64,000 nt of DNA from Paracoccus lutimaris (GCF_003337565.1 NZ_QPJL01000001.1:248001-312000), one strand, 5' to 3'. Shown: positions 15,993-24,863, numbered from the stretch's first letter. Numbers and translations are program-made. Notes: generated by a model not told the origin, from the letters alone.

Positions 15993-18512
15993 TCAAAGCC
16001 ACAGCACCTGACGGCGCAGCTCCAGATCGGTCGCCAGCGCCCGCGACGGCCCGTCATGGAAGACGCGGCCCATTTCCAGCGCCACGGTACGGTCCGACAG
16101 CGCCAGCGCAAGGTCCAGATTGTGATCGACGATGACGATCGAGAGGTGATCGCGCAGCTTGTCGAAACTGTGGAAAAGCTGCTCGACCACCGCCGGGGCC
16201 AGCCCCTCGAAGGGCTCGTCCAGCAGCAACACGCGGGTGTCGCCCGAGAGAGCGCGCGCGACGGCGGCCATCTGCTGTTCGCCGCCGGACAGGCGGTCGG
16301 CCTCGGTCTCCATCCGCTCGCCAAGGCGGGGGAAGAATTCAAGGATCTGCTCATCGCTCCAATGGCTGCCGGCGCCGGTGCGGCGTTTCATGCGCCCCAG
16401 TTCAAGGTTCTCGCGCACGGTCATGCCGGCGAAAAGCCCGCGCCCCTGCGGCACATAGCCGATGCCGGCACGGGCGATGGTCGCCGGATCCAGCCCCGCC
16501 AGTTCCATCCCGTCAAGATTGATCGAGCCGGCGCTGACCGGGGCGATACCGATCACCGATTTCAGCAGCGTCGATTTCCCGGCGCCGTTGCGGCCCAGCA
16601 GGGCAAGGATCTCGCCCTTGCGGATGTCAAAGCCCACGTCATGCAGGATATGGCTTTTGCCGTAATGGACGTTCACGCCCTGCAAGGTGCAGATCGGTGC
16701 GCCGACCTCGCCGTGATGGGCGGAGGCCGCGACCTCGGCGGTGCCCGAGCCGATATAGATCTCGCGCACGGCATCCGAGTTGCGAGCGTCATCGACGGTG
16801 CCATCCAGCAGCACCTTGCCCTCGTTCATCACGGTGACATGGTCGGCGAGGCTGAAGACGCGGTCGATGTCATGTTCGACCAGCAGCACCGGAATATCGG
16901 CCGAGACCTGCTTGATCAGATTGCCGACCCGCTCGCGCTCGGCGACCGACAGCCCGGCCAGCGGCTCGTCCGCCAGCAGGACACGCGGGTGATTGGCCAG
17001 CGCAAGGCCAAGATCCAGAAGCCGCTGCCCGCCATAGGAGAGCGAGCCGGCCTTGGCCTCCTCCATCCCCGCCAGCCCGACCCAGGCGATGATCTCGGCC
17101 GCCTTGTCGTTGATGCGGGTGATGCCGGCGGCGCTGGTCCAGGGGTTCATGCGGGCGGGGTCGCCGGCCTGAATGGCAAGGCGGACGTTTTCCTGCACGC
17201 TGAGATCGGGGAACAGGCTGGTGATCTGGAAGGACCGGCCCATGCCCAGCCCGGCGATGCGGTCGGCGGAAAGGCCCGCGACCTCGGACCCCGACAAGGT
17301 GACCCGCCCGCTATCTGGGGTCAGCATGCCGCTGAGCAGGTTGAAGGCGGTGGTCTTGCCAGCCCCGTTCGGGCCGATCAGCGCATGCAGGCTGCGGTCC
17401 TGCACGTCGATGCTGACACCATCGACGGCGCGAAAGGCGCCAAAGCTTTTCACCATCTCCTGCGCCTTCAGGACCGATCCGGCGGCCTCACCCTTGGCGC
17501 GCAGCATCTGGGGCAGGGGCAGGGCCTCGACCCGGCGGTCGGACATGGCGGCGGTGGTATCGGGGCCGGGGAAAAGCCGCGCCGCGATCTGGCGGCCAAT
17601 GCCGATCAGACCGTCGCGGGCGAAGAGCACGAAGCCCATGAAGACAAGGCCGAACCACAAGAGCCAGTTCTCGGTATAGATCGAGAGATATTCCCGGAAG
17701 AGGATATAGAACACCGCCCCCAGCGCCGGCCCCAGAAAGCCGCGCATGCCACCGATCACCGTCATCGCCAGCAATTCGCCGGAAAAGACGATGGACATCG
17801 GCTCGGCCGAGGTCAGGCGGTTCTTGTAAAGCAGCAACACGCCTGCCAGCGCGGTGATGCTGGCCGAAAGCACGAAAGCCGCCAGTTTATAGCGCTGGGT
17901 GTCATAGCCAAGCGCGGTGGCGCGGGTCTCGTTCTCGCGGATGGCCTCGAGCACGTGACCCAGCGGCGAGTTGACAAAGCGCCACATCAGCCCCGCCGCC
18001 AGCAGCGCGATCAACGCGACAAGGATGTAGAAGTGCAGGTTGTCGTTCAGGTCGATCCCCAGCAGCACCGGACGCTCGACCCCGCCAAGGCCGTTTTCGC
18101 CGCCGGTGACCGAAGTCCAGCGAAAGGCGATGGTGAAGCCAAGCGCCGACAGCGCCAGCGTCATCAGCGAGAAATAGACCCCGCGCCGGCGCAGCATCAG
18201 CCAGCCGAAACCGGCGGCGATCAGCGCGCTGGCCGCGACCGCGACCAGCAGCGGCACCAGCAGATGATCGCCCGGCAGCGCCAGCGCGACCAGCGCCGCG
18301 ATATAGGCGCCAAGGCCGAACCACGCACCATGACCGAACGAGACGAGCCCGGTGTAGCCCGCCAGCAGGTTCAGCCCCATGCAGGCCAAGGCAAAGATGA
18401 CGACCTCGGTCGCCGAGGTGGTGGTCAGGCCGACAACGCCCATCAGCCAGGGCAGAAGCAGGGCTGCGAATGCTGCGATCAGCAGCGGATGAAACAGCGG
18501 ATTGGTTTTCAT
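15993..18512 (-). CDS. Fused branched-chain-type ABC transporter: permease plus two ATPases (LivM-LivG-LivF)
   Basis: One open frame of 839 residues holds three normally separate subunits. Residues about 1-320 are a LivM permease with eight or more membrane segments and the conserved GYTGLVSFGH and NPLGH-like NSPLGH regions. Residues about 340-590 are a LivG ATPase (Walker A GPNGAGKTT, a YGGQRLLDL signature region, Walker B LLADEP). Residues about 605-839 are a LivF ATPase (Walker A GRNGAGKST, signature LSGGEQQ, Walker B LLLDEP). I start at the ATG at 18512, 4 nt after the livH stop with GTGAGG before it. No stop or frameshift interrupts the junctions. Confidence 0.9.
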   Translation of the reverse strand: MKTNPLFHPLLIAAFAALLLPWLMGVVGLTTTSATEVVIFALACMGLNLLAGYTGLVSFGHGAWFGLGAYIAALVALALPGDHLLVPLLVAVAASALIAAGFGWLMLRRRGVYFSLMTLALSALGFTIAFRWTSVTGGENGLGGVERPVLLGIDLNDNLHFYILVALIALLAAGLMWRFVNSPLGHVLEAIRENETRATALGYDTQRYKLAAFVLSASITALAGVLLLYKNRLTSAEPMSIVFSGELLAMTVIGGMRGFLGPALGAVFYILFREYLSIYTENWLLWFGLVFMGFVLFARDGLIGIGRQIAARLFPGPDTTAAMSDRRVEALPLPQMLRAKGEAAGSVLKAQEMVKSFGAFRAVDGVSIDVQDRSLHALIGPNGAGKTTAFNLLSGMLTPDSGRVTLSGSEVAGLSADRIAGLGMGRSFQITSLFPDLSVQENVRLAIQAGDPARMNPWTSAAGITRINDKAAEIIAWVGLAGMEEAKAGSLSYGGQRLLDLGLALANHPRVLLADEPLAGLSVAERERVGNLIKQVSADIPVLLVEHDIDRVFSLADHVTVMNEGKVLLDGTVDDARNSDAVREIYIGSGTAEVAASAHHGEVGAPICTLQGVNVHYGKSHILHDVGFDIRKGEILALLGRNGAGKSTLLKSVIGIAPVSAGSINLDGMELAGLDPATIARAGIGYVPQGRGLFAGMTVRENLELGRMKRRTGAGSHWSDEQILEFFPRLGERMETEADRLSGGEQQMAAVARALSGDTRVLLLDEPFEGLAPAVVEQLFHSFDKLRDHLSIVIVDHNLDLALALSDRTVALEMGRVFHDGPSRALATDLELRRQVLWL

Positions 18513-18516
18513 GGCC

Positions 18517-19395
18517 TCACTCAAAGCGCAGGATCCGCTCGCCCATCAGACCGCGCGGACGCAGCATCAGGACAAGGAACATCAGAAGATAGATCGCAGC
18601 CAGCGACCACGACGGCAGGCCGATGGCGATGACCAGCCCCTTGACCAGACCGACCAGCAGTGCGGCCAGAACCACGCCCCAGAAGCTGCCAAGCCCGCCG
18701 ATGACGACGACGACAAAGGCGGCGGTCAGGACCTCGGCGCCCATGGCCGGGTGAACGGGCACGATTGGCGCCATCAAGACGCCCGCCAGCCCCGCCAGCC
18801 CGATGGCGATGCCGGCGACGGCCGACAGATAGGGTCGCAGCGAAATCCCCATCGCCGCCAGAATGTCGGGGTTCTGGATGCCCGCGCGCACAATCCGGCC
18901 AAAGGCGGTGCGGTTCAGCAAAAACCACAGGCCCGCCACCGCCGCGATGGCGACGACGATCAGAAAGATGCGGTAGCGCGAATAGATGAAATCGCCCAGA
19001 AATACCTGCCCGCGCAGCACGTCCGGGATGGAATATGCCAGAGGCGCCGAGCCGAAGGCCCATCGCAGGGACTGTTCGACCACCATCGCCAGACCAAAGG
19101 TCAGCAGCAGCGAATACAGCGGATCGGCGCGGTAAAAGCGGGTGAAAAGCAGCCGTTCCGTCACCATGCCAAGGCCCGCGACGATCAGCGGCACCAGAAT
19201 GACCGCGCCGAAAAAGCCGGTATAGGGCGAGATGGCGATGGCCAGATAGGCGCCGATGGCGAAGAACGCGCCATGTGCCAGATTGACGATGCCACCCAGG
19301 GAAAAGATCAGCGACAGGCCGATGGCGATCAGAAGATAGTAAAACCCGTCCAGCAGACCGTTCAGAAGCTGCGACAGGAACAGGAACAGGCTCAT
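18517..19395 (-). CDS. Branched-chain-type ABC transporter permease LivH
   Basis: A protein of 292 residues with about eight hydrophobic segments. It shows the LivH pattern IVNLAHGAFFAIGAYLA near residue 35, and the GGLGSFWG segment near 235. The start at 19395 is set by AGGAGG 8 nt upstream on the minus strand; a longer frame to 19464 adds a non-conserved polar stretch. It pairs with the LivM part of the fused protein to form the membrane channel. The gene is followed directly by livMGF and preceded by the binding-protein gene, all on one strand. Confidence 0.9.
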   Translation of the reverse strand: MSLFLFLSQLLNGLLDGFYYLLIAIGLSLIFSLGGIVNLAHGAFFAIGAYLAIAISPYTGFFGAVILVPLIVAGLGMVTERLLFTRFYRADPLYSLLLTFGLAMVVEQSLRWAFGSAPLAYSIPDVLRGQVFLGDFIYSRYRIFLIVVAIAAVAGLWFLLNRTAFGRIVRAGIQNPDILAAMGISLRPYLSAVAGIAIGLAGLAGVLMAPIVPVHPAMGAEVLTAAFVVVVIGGLGSFWGVVLAALLVGLVKGLVIAIGLPSWSLAAIYLLMFLVLMLRPRGLMGERILRFE

Positions 19396-19495
19396 CCGAT
19401 GGCCCTCCTTGGCGGTCGGACATGCGGCGCCTTTGCGGGCGGCCGCATGGCCTGACCGGGTCACGAAAGAAGTGTCGAAATGTCAGCGCCGGGGA

Positions 19496-20749
19496 TCAGG
19501 ACCCGAAGCTGCAGGTGCCGCCGACCGCATCGGCGATCAGCGTCTCAAGCGGCTGATCGGCGGCGGGCAGGGGACCTGCGGTGGTAAAGATGTCCCATTC
19601 GTTCTTGGCCTCAGCCGGGGGCAGGGCGGTGATGGCGTAGATTTCCTGCAAGAGCTGATGCGTCTCGGGGTGGAAATAGCCCTGACGGGTCTTCATCATG
19701 TCGAATTTCGCATCCGCGCTTTCGAAATACTCGATGATCGCGGCGGTATCGGTGCCCTTGGTGGCGCGGATCGCCTGCGCCATGATCTGGATCGCCATGT
19801 AATCGCCCCAGGCCTGATTTTCCGGCGGCTTGCCGTATTTGTCCATGAAGGTCTTGGTGAAGGCCTGCGATTTTTCTGTCTGGATCAAGTGGTTCCAGAC
19901 CGAAGGCCAGGTGCCCTTGAAATTCTCGACCCCGGCGGCCCATGCCATCGCGGTGTCGAAACCGAAGCCGCCCAGCGGGAAATCCAGCCCGAATTCGCCA
20001 TATTGCTTGAAGAAGCTGGTGATCTGAGTGCCGGCAAGGTTCAGCGCCACCAGATCGGGCTTGGCCTCGCGGATCTTCAGCATGAAGGACGAGAAATCGG
20101 TGGCATCAGTGGGGATCAGGTCCTCGCCCGCCAGCTTGCCGCCATGGCGTTCAAGGAAGGCTTTCGCCCCGGCCGAAAGATCGTGGCCAAAGGCATAGTC
20201 GGCGGTCAGCAGATACCAGCTTTTGCCCTCGACCAGACCGCTTTGCAGCAGGTGCTGGCCCTCGGCATTCACATACATGACGTTCTGGGTCTCGACATGG
20301 AACATGTGGCGCTTGCAATCGGCGCCGCGCAGCGCATCCGAATTGGCGCCGGTATTGATGAACAGCTTTTTCGCGCGCTCGGCGGTCTGGGCGATGGTCA
20401 GCGCCGAGGCCGAGGAAATCTCGCCGATGATGGCGGCGACGCCGTCGCGCTCGATCATGCGCTCGGCCTTGGTCGAGGCGGTCTGCGGATTGACCGAATC
20501 CTCCTTGAGGACGCGCAGCTCGCGCCCGTCGATGCCGCCGGCGGCGTTGACCTCCTCGACCGCCAGATCGACGGCCATCACCGCATATTCGCCCAAGGGG
20601 CCCAGAAATCCGGTGCGCGGCGTCAGGTGGCCCAGCACGATGGGGCCGTCCTGCGCCCGCAGGATCGTCGGTGCGGCCAAGGCGCCGACGGCAAAGACGC
20701 CACTGCTGCGCAGAAAGCCGCGACGGTTGAATTTGGAAACAAGGCTCAT
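19496..20749 (-). CDS. Periplasmic substrate-binding protein of the Liv-type transporter (Tat-exported)
   Basis: A protein of 417 residues. The N-terminus has a twin-arginine motif, NRRGFLRS, with a hydrophobic stretch ending in LRAQ, which predicts Tat export. The mature part shows the LivJ/LivK-type fold (GPLGEYAVMAVDLAVEE near 50, GGIDGRE near 75). GGGAGG precedes the ATG at 20749 by 8 nt; an in-frame upstream extension lacks such a site. The ligand is unknown. These proteins also bind amides, short-chain acids and quaternary amines, which fits the adjacent BKACE and dehydrogenase genes. It is divergent from the GntR gene, with shared operators between. Confidence 0.88.
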   Translation of the reverse strand: MSLVSKFNRRGFLRSSGVFAVGALAAPTILRAQDGPIVLGHLTPRTGFLGPLGEYAVMAVDLAVEEVNAAGGIDGRELRVLKEDSVNPQTASTKAERMIERDGVAAIIGEISSASALTIAQTAERAKKLFINTGANSDALRGADCKRHMFHVETQNVMYVNAEGQHLLQSGLVEGKSWYLLTADYAFGHDLSAGAKAFLERHGGKLAGEDLIPTDATDFSSFMLKIREAKPDLVALNLAGTQITSFFKQYGEFGLDFPLGGFGFDTAMAWAAGVENFKGTWPSVWNHLIQTEKSQAFTKTFMDKYGKPPENQAWGDYMAIQIMAQAIRATKGTDTAAIIEYFESADAKFDMMKTRQGYFHPETHQLLQEIYAITALPPAEAKNEWDIFTTAGPLPAADQPLETLIADAVGGTCSFGS

Positions 20750-20812
20750 CGAACGTTCCCTCCCGATTGTTCGCTGATGAATCGCTTGTGCGGCGCTCCC
20801 AGCCACTGCGAT

Positions 20813-20877
20813 CTGAGATCACAGCTTATCGGAATGGAATTATTGTCAACATATCTTGTTGCAAACTGAGATCACAG
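20813..20877. promoter_or_regulatory. Paired 12-bp operators between livK-type gene and GntR regulator
   Basis: CTGAGATCACAG occurs identically at 20813-20824 and 20866-20877, 53 bp apart (about five DNA turns). The sequence is a near palindrome around GATC (the reverse reads CTGTGATCTCAG). A partial third copy (GAGATCAC) is at 20900-20907 inside the regulator gene. A TTGACA -35 element for the minus strand lies between the copies at 20844-20849, facing the transporter operon. Binding by the adjacent GntR protein is the natural inference. Confidence 0.65.
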
Positions 20878-20885
20878 AAGGCAGC

Positions 20886-21599
20886 ATGACCCAAGATCGG
20901 AGATCACGCATGAAGCTTGCCGACCCATTGGAAACGCAGCCGGAGCGGCCGGATTCGCTGGCCCGGCAGGTGCATGACATCCTGTCCGAGATGCTCTTGT
21001 CAGGCCGCCTGCGTCCCGATGACCGCATGTCGATGCGCGAACTGGCCGAGCGGCTGGGGGTCTCGGTCATGCCGATCCGCGAGGCGGTCAGCCGGCTTGT
21101 CGCGGCGGGCGCGCTTGAGGTCCGGCCCAACCGCGCCGTGGCGGTGCCACTGCTGACCCGCGCCGGATTTCAGGACCTGACCGAGATCCGCATCCATAAC
21201 GAGGCCCATGCCGCCCGGCTGGCGGCGACGCGCATGTCGGTTGCCGGACTTGACCGGCTGCGCCAGTTGGACCGGAATTTCCGCGACGTGCTGTCCAGCA
21301 CGGATGGCCGCGACGCAGTGCGCGCCAACAAGGACCTGCATTTCCACGTCTATGAGGCTGCCGGCTCGCCCATGCTGCGCGAGTTGATCGTGACCATGTG
21401 GCTGAAAGCCGGCCCGGTGATCAATCTGGATCTGGGCGAAGCTTCGCGGCGCTCGCGCAGTGCGGCCTCGGTGCGCAATCACGCCGATCTGATCGCGGCC
21501 ATCGCCGCCCGCGACCCCGAAGGCGCCGCCCGTGCGCTTGCGGAGGACATCCGCTCGGCCGCCGATTTCATCCTGTCGCGTGACGTGCTGCGCGACTGA
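20886..21599 (+). CDS. GntR family transcriptional regulator, FCD type
   Basis: A protein of 237 residues. The winged helix-turn-helix spans about 20-85 (LSGRLRPDDRMSMRELAERLG followed by VSVMPIREAVSRL, shown in pieces), and an all-helical FCD ligand domain spans about 90-230 with the metal-site histidines in DLHFHVYEAAG and NHADLIAAIA. The ATG at 20886 has GAAGG upstream; a TTG at 20856 and an ATG at 20910 are alternatives. Being divergent from the transporter operon and having operator repeats at its own promoter, it most likely controls both. The effector is probably the imported compound or its acid product. Confidence 0.88.
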   Translation: MTQDRRSRMKLADPLETQPERPDSLARQVHDILSEMLLSGRLRPDDRMSMRELAERLGVSVMPIREAVSRLVAAGALEVRPNRAVAVPLLTRAGFQDLTEIRIHNEAHAARLAATRMSVAGLDRLRQLDRNFRDVLSSTDGRDAVRANKDLHFHVYEAAGSPMLRELIVTMWLKAGPVINLDLGEASRRSRSAASVRNHADLIAAIAARDPEGAARALAEDIRSAADFILSRDVLRD

Positions 21600-21623
21600 T
21601 CTGTTCAATTTTTGGGGGACTAT

Positions 21624-22391
21624 ATGGATCTGAACCTGAATGGCCACCGGGTCATCGTGACGGCGGGCGCGAACGGCATCGGCCGCGCCATCGTCGAGGC
21701 CTTTCTGGCCGAGGGCGCGCGCGTCGCCACCTGCGATATCGACGAGGAGGGGCTGGCCAGCCTGCCCGGCGAGGTCTTTCGCCAGCGGGTCGATGTCGGC
21801 GATACGGATGCCTTGCGCGGCTTTATCCGCGCATCCGTCGCCGAGCTGGGCGGGCTGGACTGTCTGGTCAACAATGCCGGGATCGCCGGGCCGACCGCGA
21901 AGGTCGAAGATATCGACCTGGCCGCATGGGACCAGTGCCTGAACATCTGCCTGACCAGCCAGTTCGTCACCTGCGCCGAGGCGGCGGCGCATCTGCGCAA
22001 AAGCGGCAATCCCTCGATCATCAACCTGTCCTCGGTCGCCGGGCGGTTCGGGTTCCGGCTGCGCACGCCCTATGCGGCGGCGAAATGGGGGGTGATCGGG
22101 CTGACCAAGTCGCTCGCGATCGAGCTTGGCCCCGACGATATCCGCGTCAATGCCATCCTGCCCGGTTTGGTCAGCGGCGACCGCCAGCGCCGCGTGCAGG
22201 AGGCGCGCGCCCAGTCGCAGGGCCGCCCCCTTGCCGAGATCGAGGCCGAGGCGTTCTCATATACCTCGATCCGGCACTATGTCAGCCCGGGCCAATTGGC
22301 CGACCAGATCCTGTATCTGGCCAGCGACCGCGCGCGCACCATCTCGGGTCAGGCGATCTCGGTCTGCGGCGACATGCAGATGCTGGCCTGA
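21624..22391 (+). CDS. Short-chain dehydrogenase/reductase (SDR)
   Basis: A protein of 255 residues. It shows the classical SDR signs: TAGANGIG cofactor motif near 13-20, NNAGIAG near 85, a serine in NLSSVAG near 137 and YAAAK near 151-155. The acidic residue in the CDID segment near residue 38 suggests NAD(H) preference. GGGGGAC lies just before the ATG at 21624. It follows the GntR gene by 24 bp in the same direction, so it is probably part of the same catabolic unit, oxidising or reducing an intermediate of the imported substrate. Substrate unknown. Confidence 0.88.
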   Translation: MDLNLNGHRVIVTAGANGIGRAIVEAFLAEGARVATCDIDEEGLASLPGEVFRQRVDVGDTDALRGFIRASVAELGGLDCLVNNAGIAGPTAKVEDIDLAAWDQCLNICLTSQFVTCAEAAAHLRKSGNPSIINLSSVAGRFGFRLRTPYAAAKWGVIGLTKSLAIELGPDDIRVNAILPGLVSGDRQRRVQEARAQSQGRPLAEIEAEAFSYTSIRHYVSPGQLADQILYLASDRARTISGQAISVCGDMQMLA

Positions 22392-22925
22392 GCCACGGTC
22401 GGATCAGATCGGCTTTCCTTTTGACCAAGCGTCCCGCACCGCGACGGCCGGTGCGGACGAAACGAGGGGGCAGGGGCATGATGACCTTGCCCGGATACCT
22501 CGCGCTCTATTCGTGATGCACTTGGCGCAGATGATCTCGACGCGCAGCGCGCACATTCAGGGCTTCGCGCCGCAGGCGCGGCTGAAGCACCCGATGCCGC
22601 TGCGCGCGGCACTGCCATAGGCCCGCCGCCAGCATCCATTGCCGCAGGCTCTCGATCGGGATTGCCGTTTCGGATCAGGCGCAGCACTGCAACTCGCGTT
22701 CATTCATCAGCACAAGTCGACAGCGTCAATCACCAGGGCAGAGGCGACAAATCAACCTTGCCAGCTCGCGACAACTCGACTTCGCTTCCGTAGTAAAATA
22801 CATGATAATCTGTCTTATGTAATATACACGCATTGCGCAGCGATGGCGAATGTGACAGATCCAAGCAGGATTGCGCGACGGCCGAATGACGTTGCAAGAT
22901 GCCCGCGCCACGGAAAGGAAATGCG
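22392..22925. other. Intergenic region, no gene found
   Basis: About 530 bp. Open frames here lack protein-like composition and start signals. The end near 22795-22835 is AT-rich (TAAAATACATGATAATC and TAATATAC elements) and probably holds the promoter of the redoxin-gph pair. Confidence 0.5.
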
Positions 22926-23477
22926 ATGGCCGTTCGTCCGCCTGTCTGCGAATTTGGCGCCAAGGCGCCGGATTTCCGGTTGCCTGACCCTGACGGGCGT
23001 GTCTTTTCGCTGAAAGATGTCGCCGGGCCGCGCGGCACGCTGGTCATGTTCATCTGCAACCATTGCCCCTATGTGCAGGCGGTGATCGACCGCATCCAGC
23101 GCGACGCGGCCGAATTGCAGCGCCTTGGGATCGGCGTGGTCGCCATCTCGGCCAATGATGTCGCGACCTATCCGCAGGACGCGCCCGAGCTGATGAAGAT
23201 CGAGGCAGAGCGTCACAGTTTCAGCTTTCCTTATCTTTACGACGAAACCCAGCAGGTCGCGCGCGCTTTTGGCGCCGAATGCACGCCGGATTTCTTTGGT
23301 TATAACGCGGCGCGCGAATTGCAGTATCGCGGCCGGCTGGATGCCTCGGGACGCGCGCCGGGCGCGCCGGATGCGCGGCGCGAACTGTTCGAGGCCATGG
23401 CGCTGATCGCCGAAACCGGGCAGGGTCCGCATGACCAGATCCCCTCGATGGGCTGCTCGATCAAATGGAAGGTGTGA
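22926..23477 (+). CDS. Thioredoxin-like redoxin domain protein
   Basis: A protein of 183 residues with the AhpC/TSA or redoxin fold. The active-site motif is CNHCPYV near 43-49, a CxxC pair in the usual position after the first strand (LVMFICNHC). GTECTPDFFGY-type text (AECTPDFF near 119) corresponds to the family cis-proline region. It carries no signal peptide, so it is cytoplasmic. AGGA lies 7 nt before the ATG at 22926. It ends one base before gph starts, so the two are co-transcribed. It probably reduces disulphides or peroxides; the partner is unknown. Confidence 0.85.
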   Translation: MAVRPPVCEFGAKAPDFRLPDPDGRVFSLKDVAGPRGTLVMFICNHCPYVQAVIDRIQRDAAELQRLGIGVVAISANDVATYPQDAPELMKIEAERHSFSFPYLYDETQQVARAFGAECTPDFFGYNAARELQYRGRLDASGRAPGAPDARRELFEAMALIAETGQGPHDQIPSMGCSIKWKV

Positions 23478-24161
23478 ATGAACGTCTGCTTTGCCCCCTG
23501 CCCCGTGGTCTTTGACCTTGACGGCACGCTGATCGACAGCGCGCCCGATATCCATGCCTGCGTCAATACGGTACTGCGCCTGCAGGGCGTGCGGCCGCTG
23601 ACGCTGGATCAGGTGCGGGGCTTCGTGGGCGGCGGCGTCGATCTGCTGTGGCGGCGGGTGATCGGTGCGACCGACCTGCCGATCGAGGCGCATCGCGATC
23701 TCGTGGCGTCATTCATGACGCGCTATCACGATGCGACCGCGCTGACCCGGCTTTACCCCAATGTGACCGAGGCGCTTGGCGTGCTGGCCGACCGGGGTCA
23801 CCCCTTGGGCATCTGCACCAACAAGCCGCTGGGGCCGACCCGCGCGGTGCTGGACCATTTCGGCATCGCCCAGCTGTTCGGGACGGTGATCGGCGGCGAT
23901 TCCCTGCCGCAGAAAAAGCCCGATCCGGCGCCATTGCGCGCGGCCTTTGCCGCGCTTGGCTCTGCCCCTGACGCGCCGCAGGGCATTTTTGTCGGTGACA
24001 GCGAATTCGACGCCGAGACCGCCCGCAATGCCGGCGTGCCGATGCTGCTGTTCCTACGCGGCTATCGCAAGACCGCGGTTGAGGATCTGCCGCATCGCGC
24101 CGCATTCGACGATTTCGCGCAATTGCCGGCGCTGGTCGAAGGCGTGGCGGCGCTGGACTAG
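23478..24161 (+). CDS. gph: HAD-type phosphoglycolate phosphatase
   Basis: A protein of 227 residues. HAD motif I is FDLDGTLID at about 12-20, motif II is the CTNKP segment near 113, the conserved lysine is in QKKPDP near 146 and motif IV is VGDSEFDAE near 173. This set and the length fit the Gph family, which removes phosphate from 2-phosphoglycolate formed by Rubisco side reactions or DNA repair. Because related HAD enzymes share these motifs, the exact substrate is less certain than the fold. It starts immediately after the redoxin stop. Confidence 0.82.
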   Translation: MNVCFAPCPVVFDLDGTLIDSAPDIHACVNTVLRLQGVRPLTLDQVRGFVGGGVDLLWRRVIGATDLPIEAHRDLVASFMTRYHDATALTRLYPNVTEALGVLADRGHPLGICTNKPLGPTRAVLDHFGIAQLFGTVIGGDSLPQKKPDPAPLRAAFAALGSAPDAPQGIFVGDSEFDAETARNAGVPMLLFLRGYRKTAVEDLPHRAAFDDFAQLPALVEGVAALD

Positions 24162-24254
24162 CCGCCCGCAGCGTATCGCGCTTGACAGGCCGCGAAAAGG
24201 AAACGATCCGTCTTGCCCGAGCCCGCCTGCCGGGCCAATGCCCAAGGAGCGACC

Positions 24255-24683
24255 ATGGACCTGCGCCAACTGACCCCGGATCTTGCCGTGACCCCCCAGA
24301 TCCAGCCCGAGGACCTGCCGGCGCTGGCCGAGGCCGGCTTTCGTGTCCTGATCAACAACCGCCCCGATGACGAGGTCGGCCCGCACGAAGACGACGCCGC
24401 CATGCGCGCCGCCGCCGAGGCCGCCGGCTTGGAATATCACTACAACCCCTTTACCCCCGGCCAGATCACGCCCGAGATGATCTCGGCCCAGGCAAGGGCG
24501 CTGGCTTCGCCCGGCCCCAAGGTCGCCTATTGCCGCTCGGGCAACCGCTCGACGGTGCTTTGGGCGCTGACCCGCGCCGGGCTTGAGCCGGCGGATGATC
24601 TGATCGCGACGGGCGCGCGTGCCGGCTATGACATCTCTGGCATCCGTCCGCTGATCGAATCCCTGGCCCATCGCGGACGCTGA
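24255..24683 (+). CDS. DUF442/TIGR01244-type phosphatase-like sulphur transferase
   Basis: A protein of 142 residues. It has the protein-tyrosine-phosphatase-like loop CRSGNRST near 97-104 and the LINNRPDDE and YNPFTPGQI segments typical of this family, which also forms the N-terminal part of beta-lactamase-hydrolase-like proteins linked to sulphide metabolism. AGGAG lies 7 nt before the ATG at 24255; the in-frame upstream stretch from 24213 is unlikely. No signal peptide. The cysteine in the loop would form a thiol-phosphate or persulphide intermediate; which of the two cannot be told here. Confidence 0.8.
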   Translation: MDLRQLTPDLAVTPQIQPEDLPALAEAGFRVLINNRPDDEVGPHEDDAAMRAAAEAAGLEYHYNPFTPGQITPEMISAQARALASPGPKVAYCRSGNRSTVLWALTRAGLEPADDLIATGARAGYDISGIRPLIESLAHRGR

Positions 24684-24788
24684 TCGCGGGAAATCCCGGA
24701 ACCTCAGGCGCTTCCAGGCGTTTTCCCGGGGAACGCAACGCCGCTTGGGCAATCCCTGCCCGCGCGGCGGCACAGGAAGGAATTCGTC

Positions 24789-24863
24789 ATGAACTCGATA
24801 ATCTATATCGTCGGCCTTGTCGTCGTGGTGCTGTTCATCCTTGGGCTGCTGGGTCTGCGCTGA
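24789..24863 (+). CDS. Small single-span membrane peptide (24 residues)
   Basis: ATG to TGA encodes 24 residues: a short polar start (MNS), a strongly hydrophobic run from residue 4 to 23 rich in V, I and L, and a terminal arginine. AGGAAGGA lies 8 nt upstream, a strong ribosome site for such a small frame. It is long enough for one membrane span. I have seen similar tiny proteins in related bacteria but cannot name a function. It stands alone between the DUF442 gene and typA. Confidence 0.6.
   Translation: MNSIIYIVGLVVVVLFILGLLGLR

Noticed and set aside
15534..18632. Open frame of 1032 codons on the plus strand opposite the fused Liv gene
   Set aside because: It is an antisense artefact of the GC-rich codon use, with no domain.
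22639..23013. Open frame of 124 codons across the start of the redoxin gene
   Set aside because: It overlaps the redoxin gene in another frame and has no protein-like composition.
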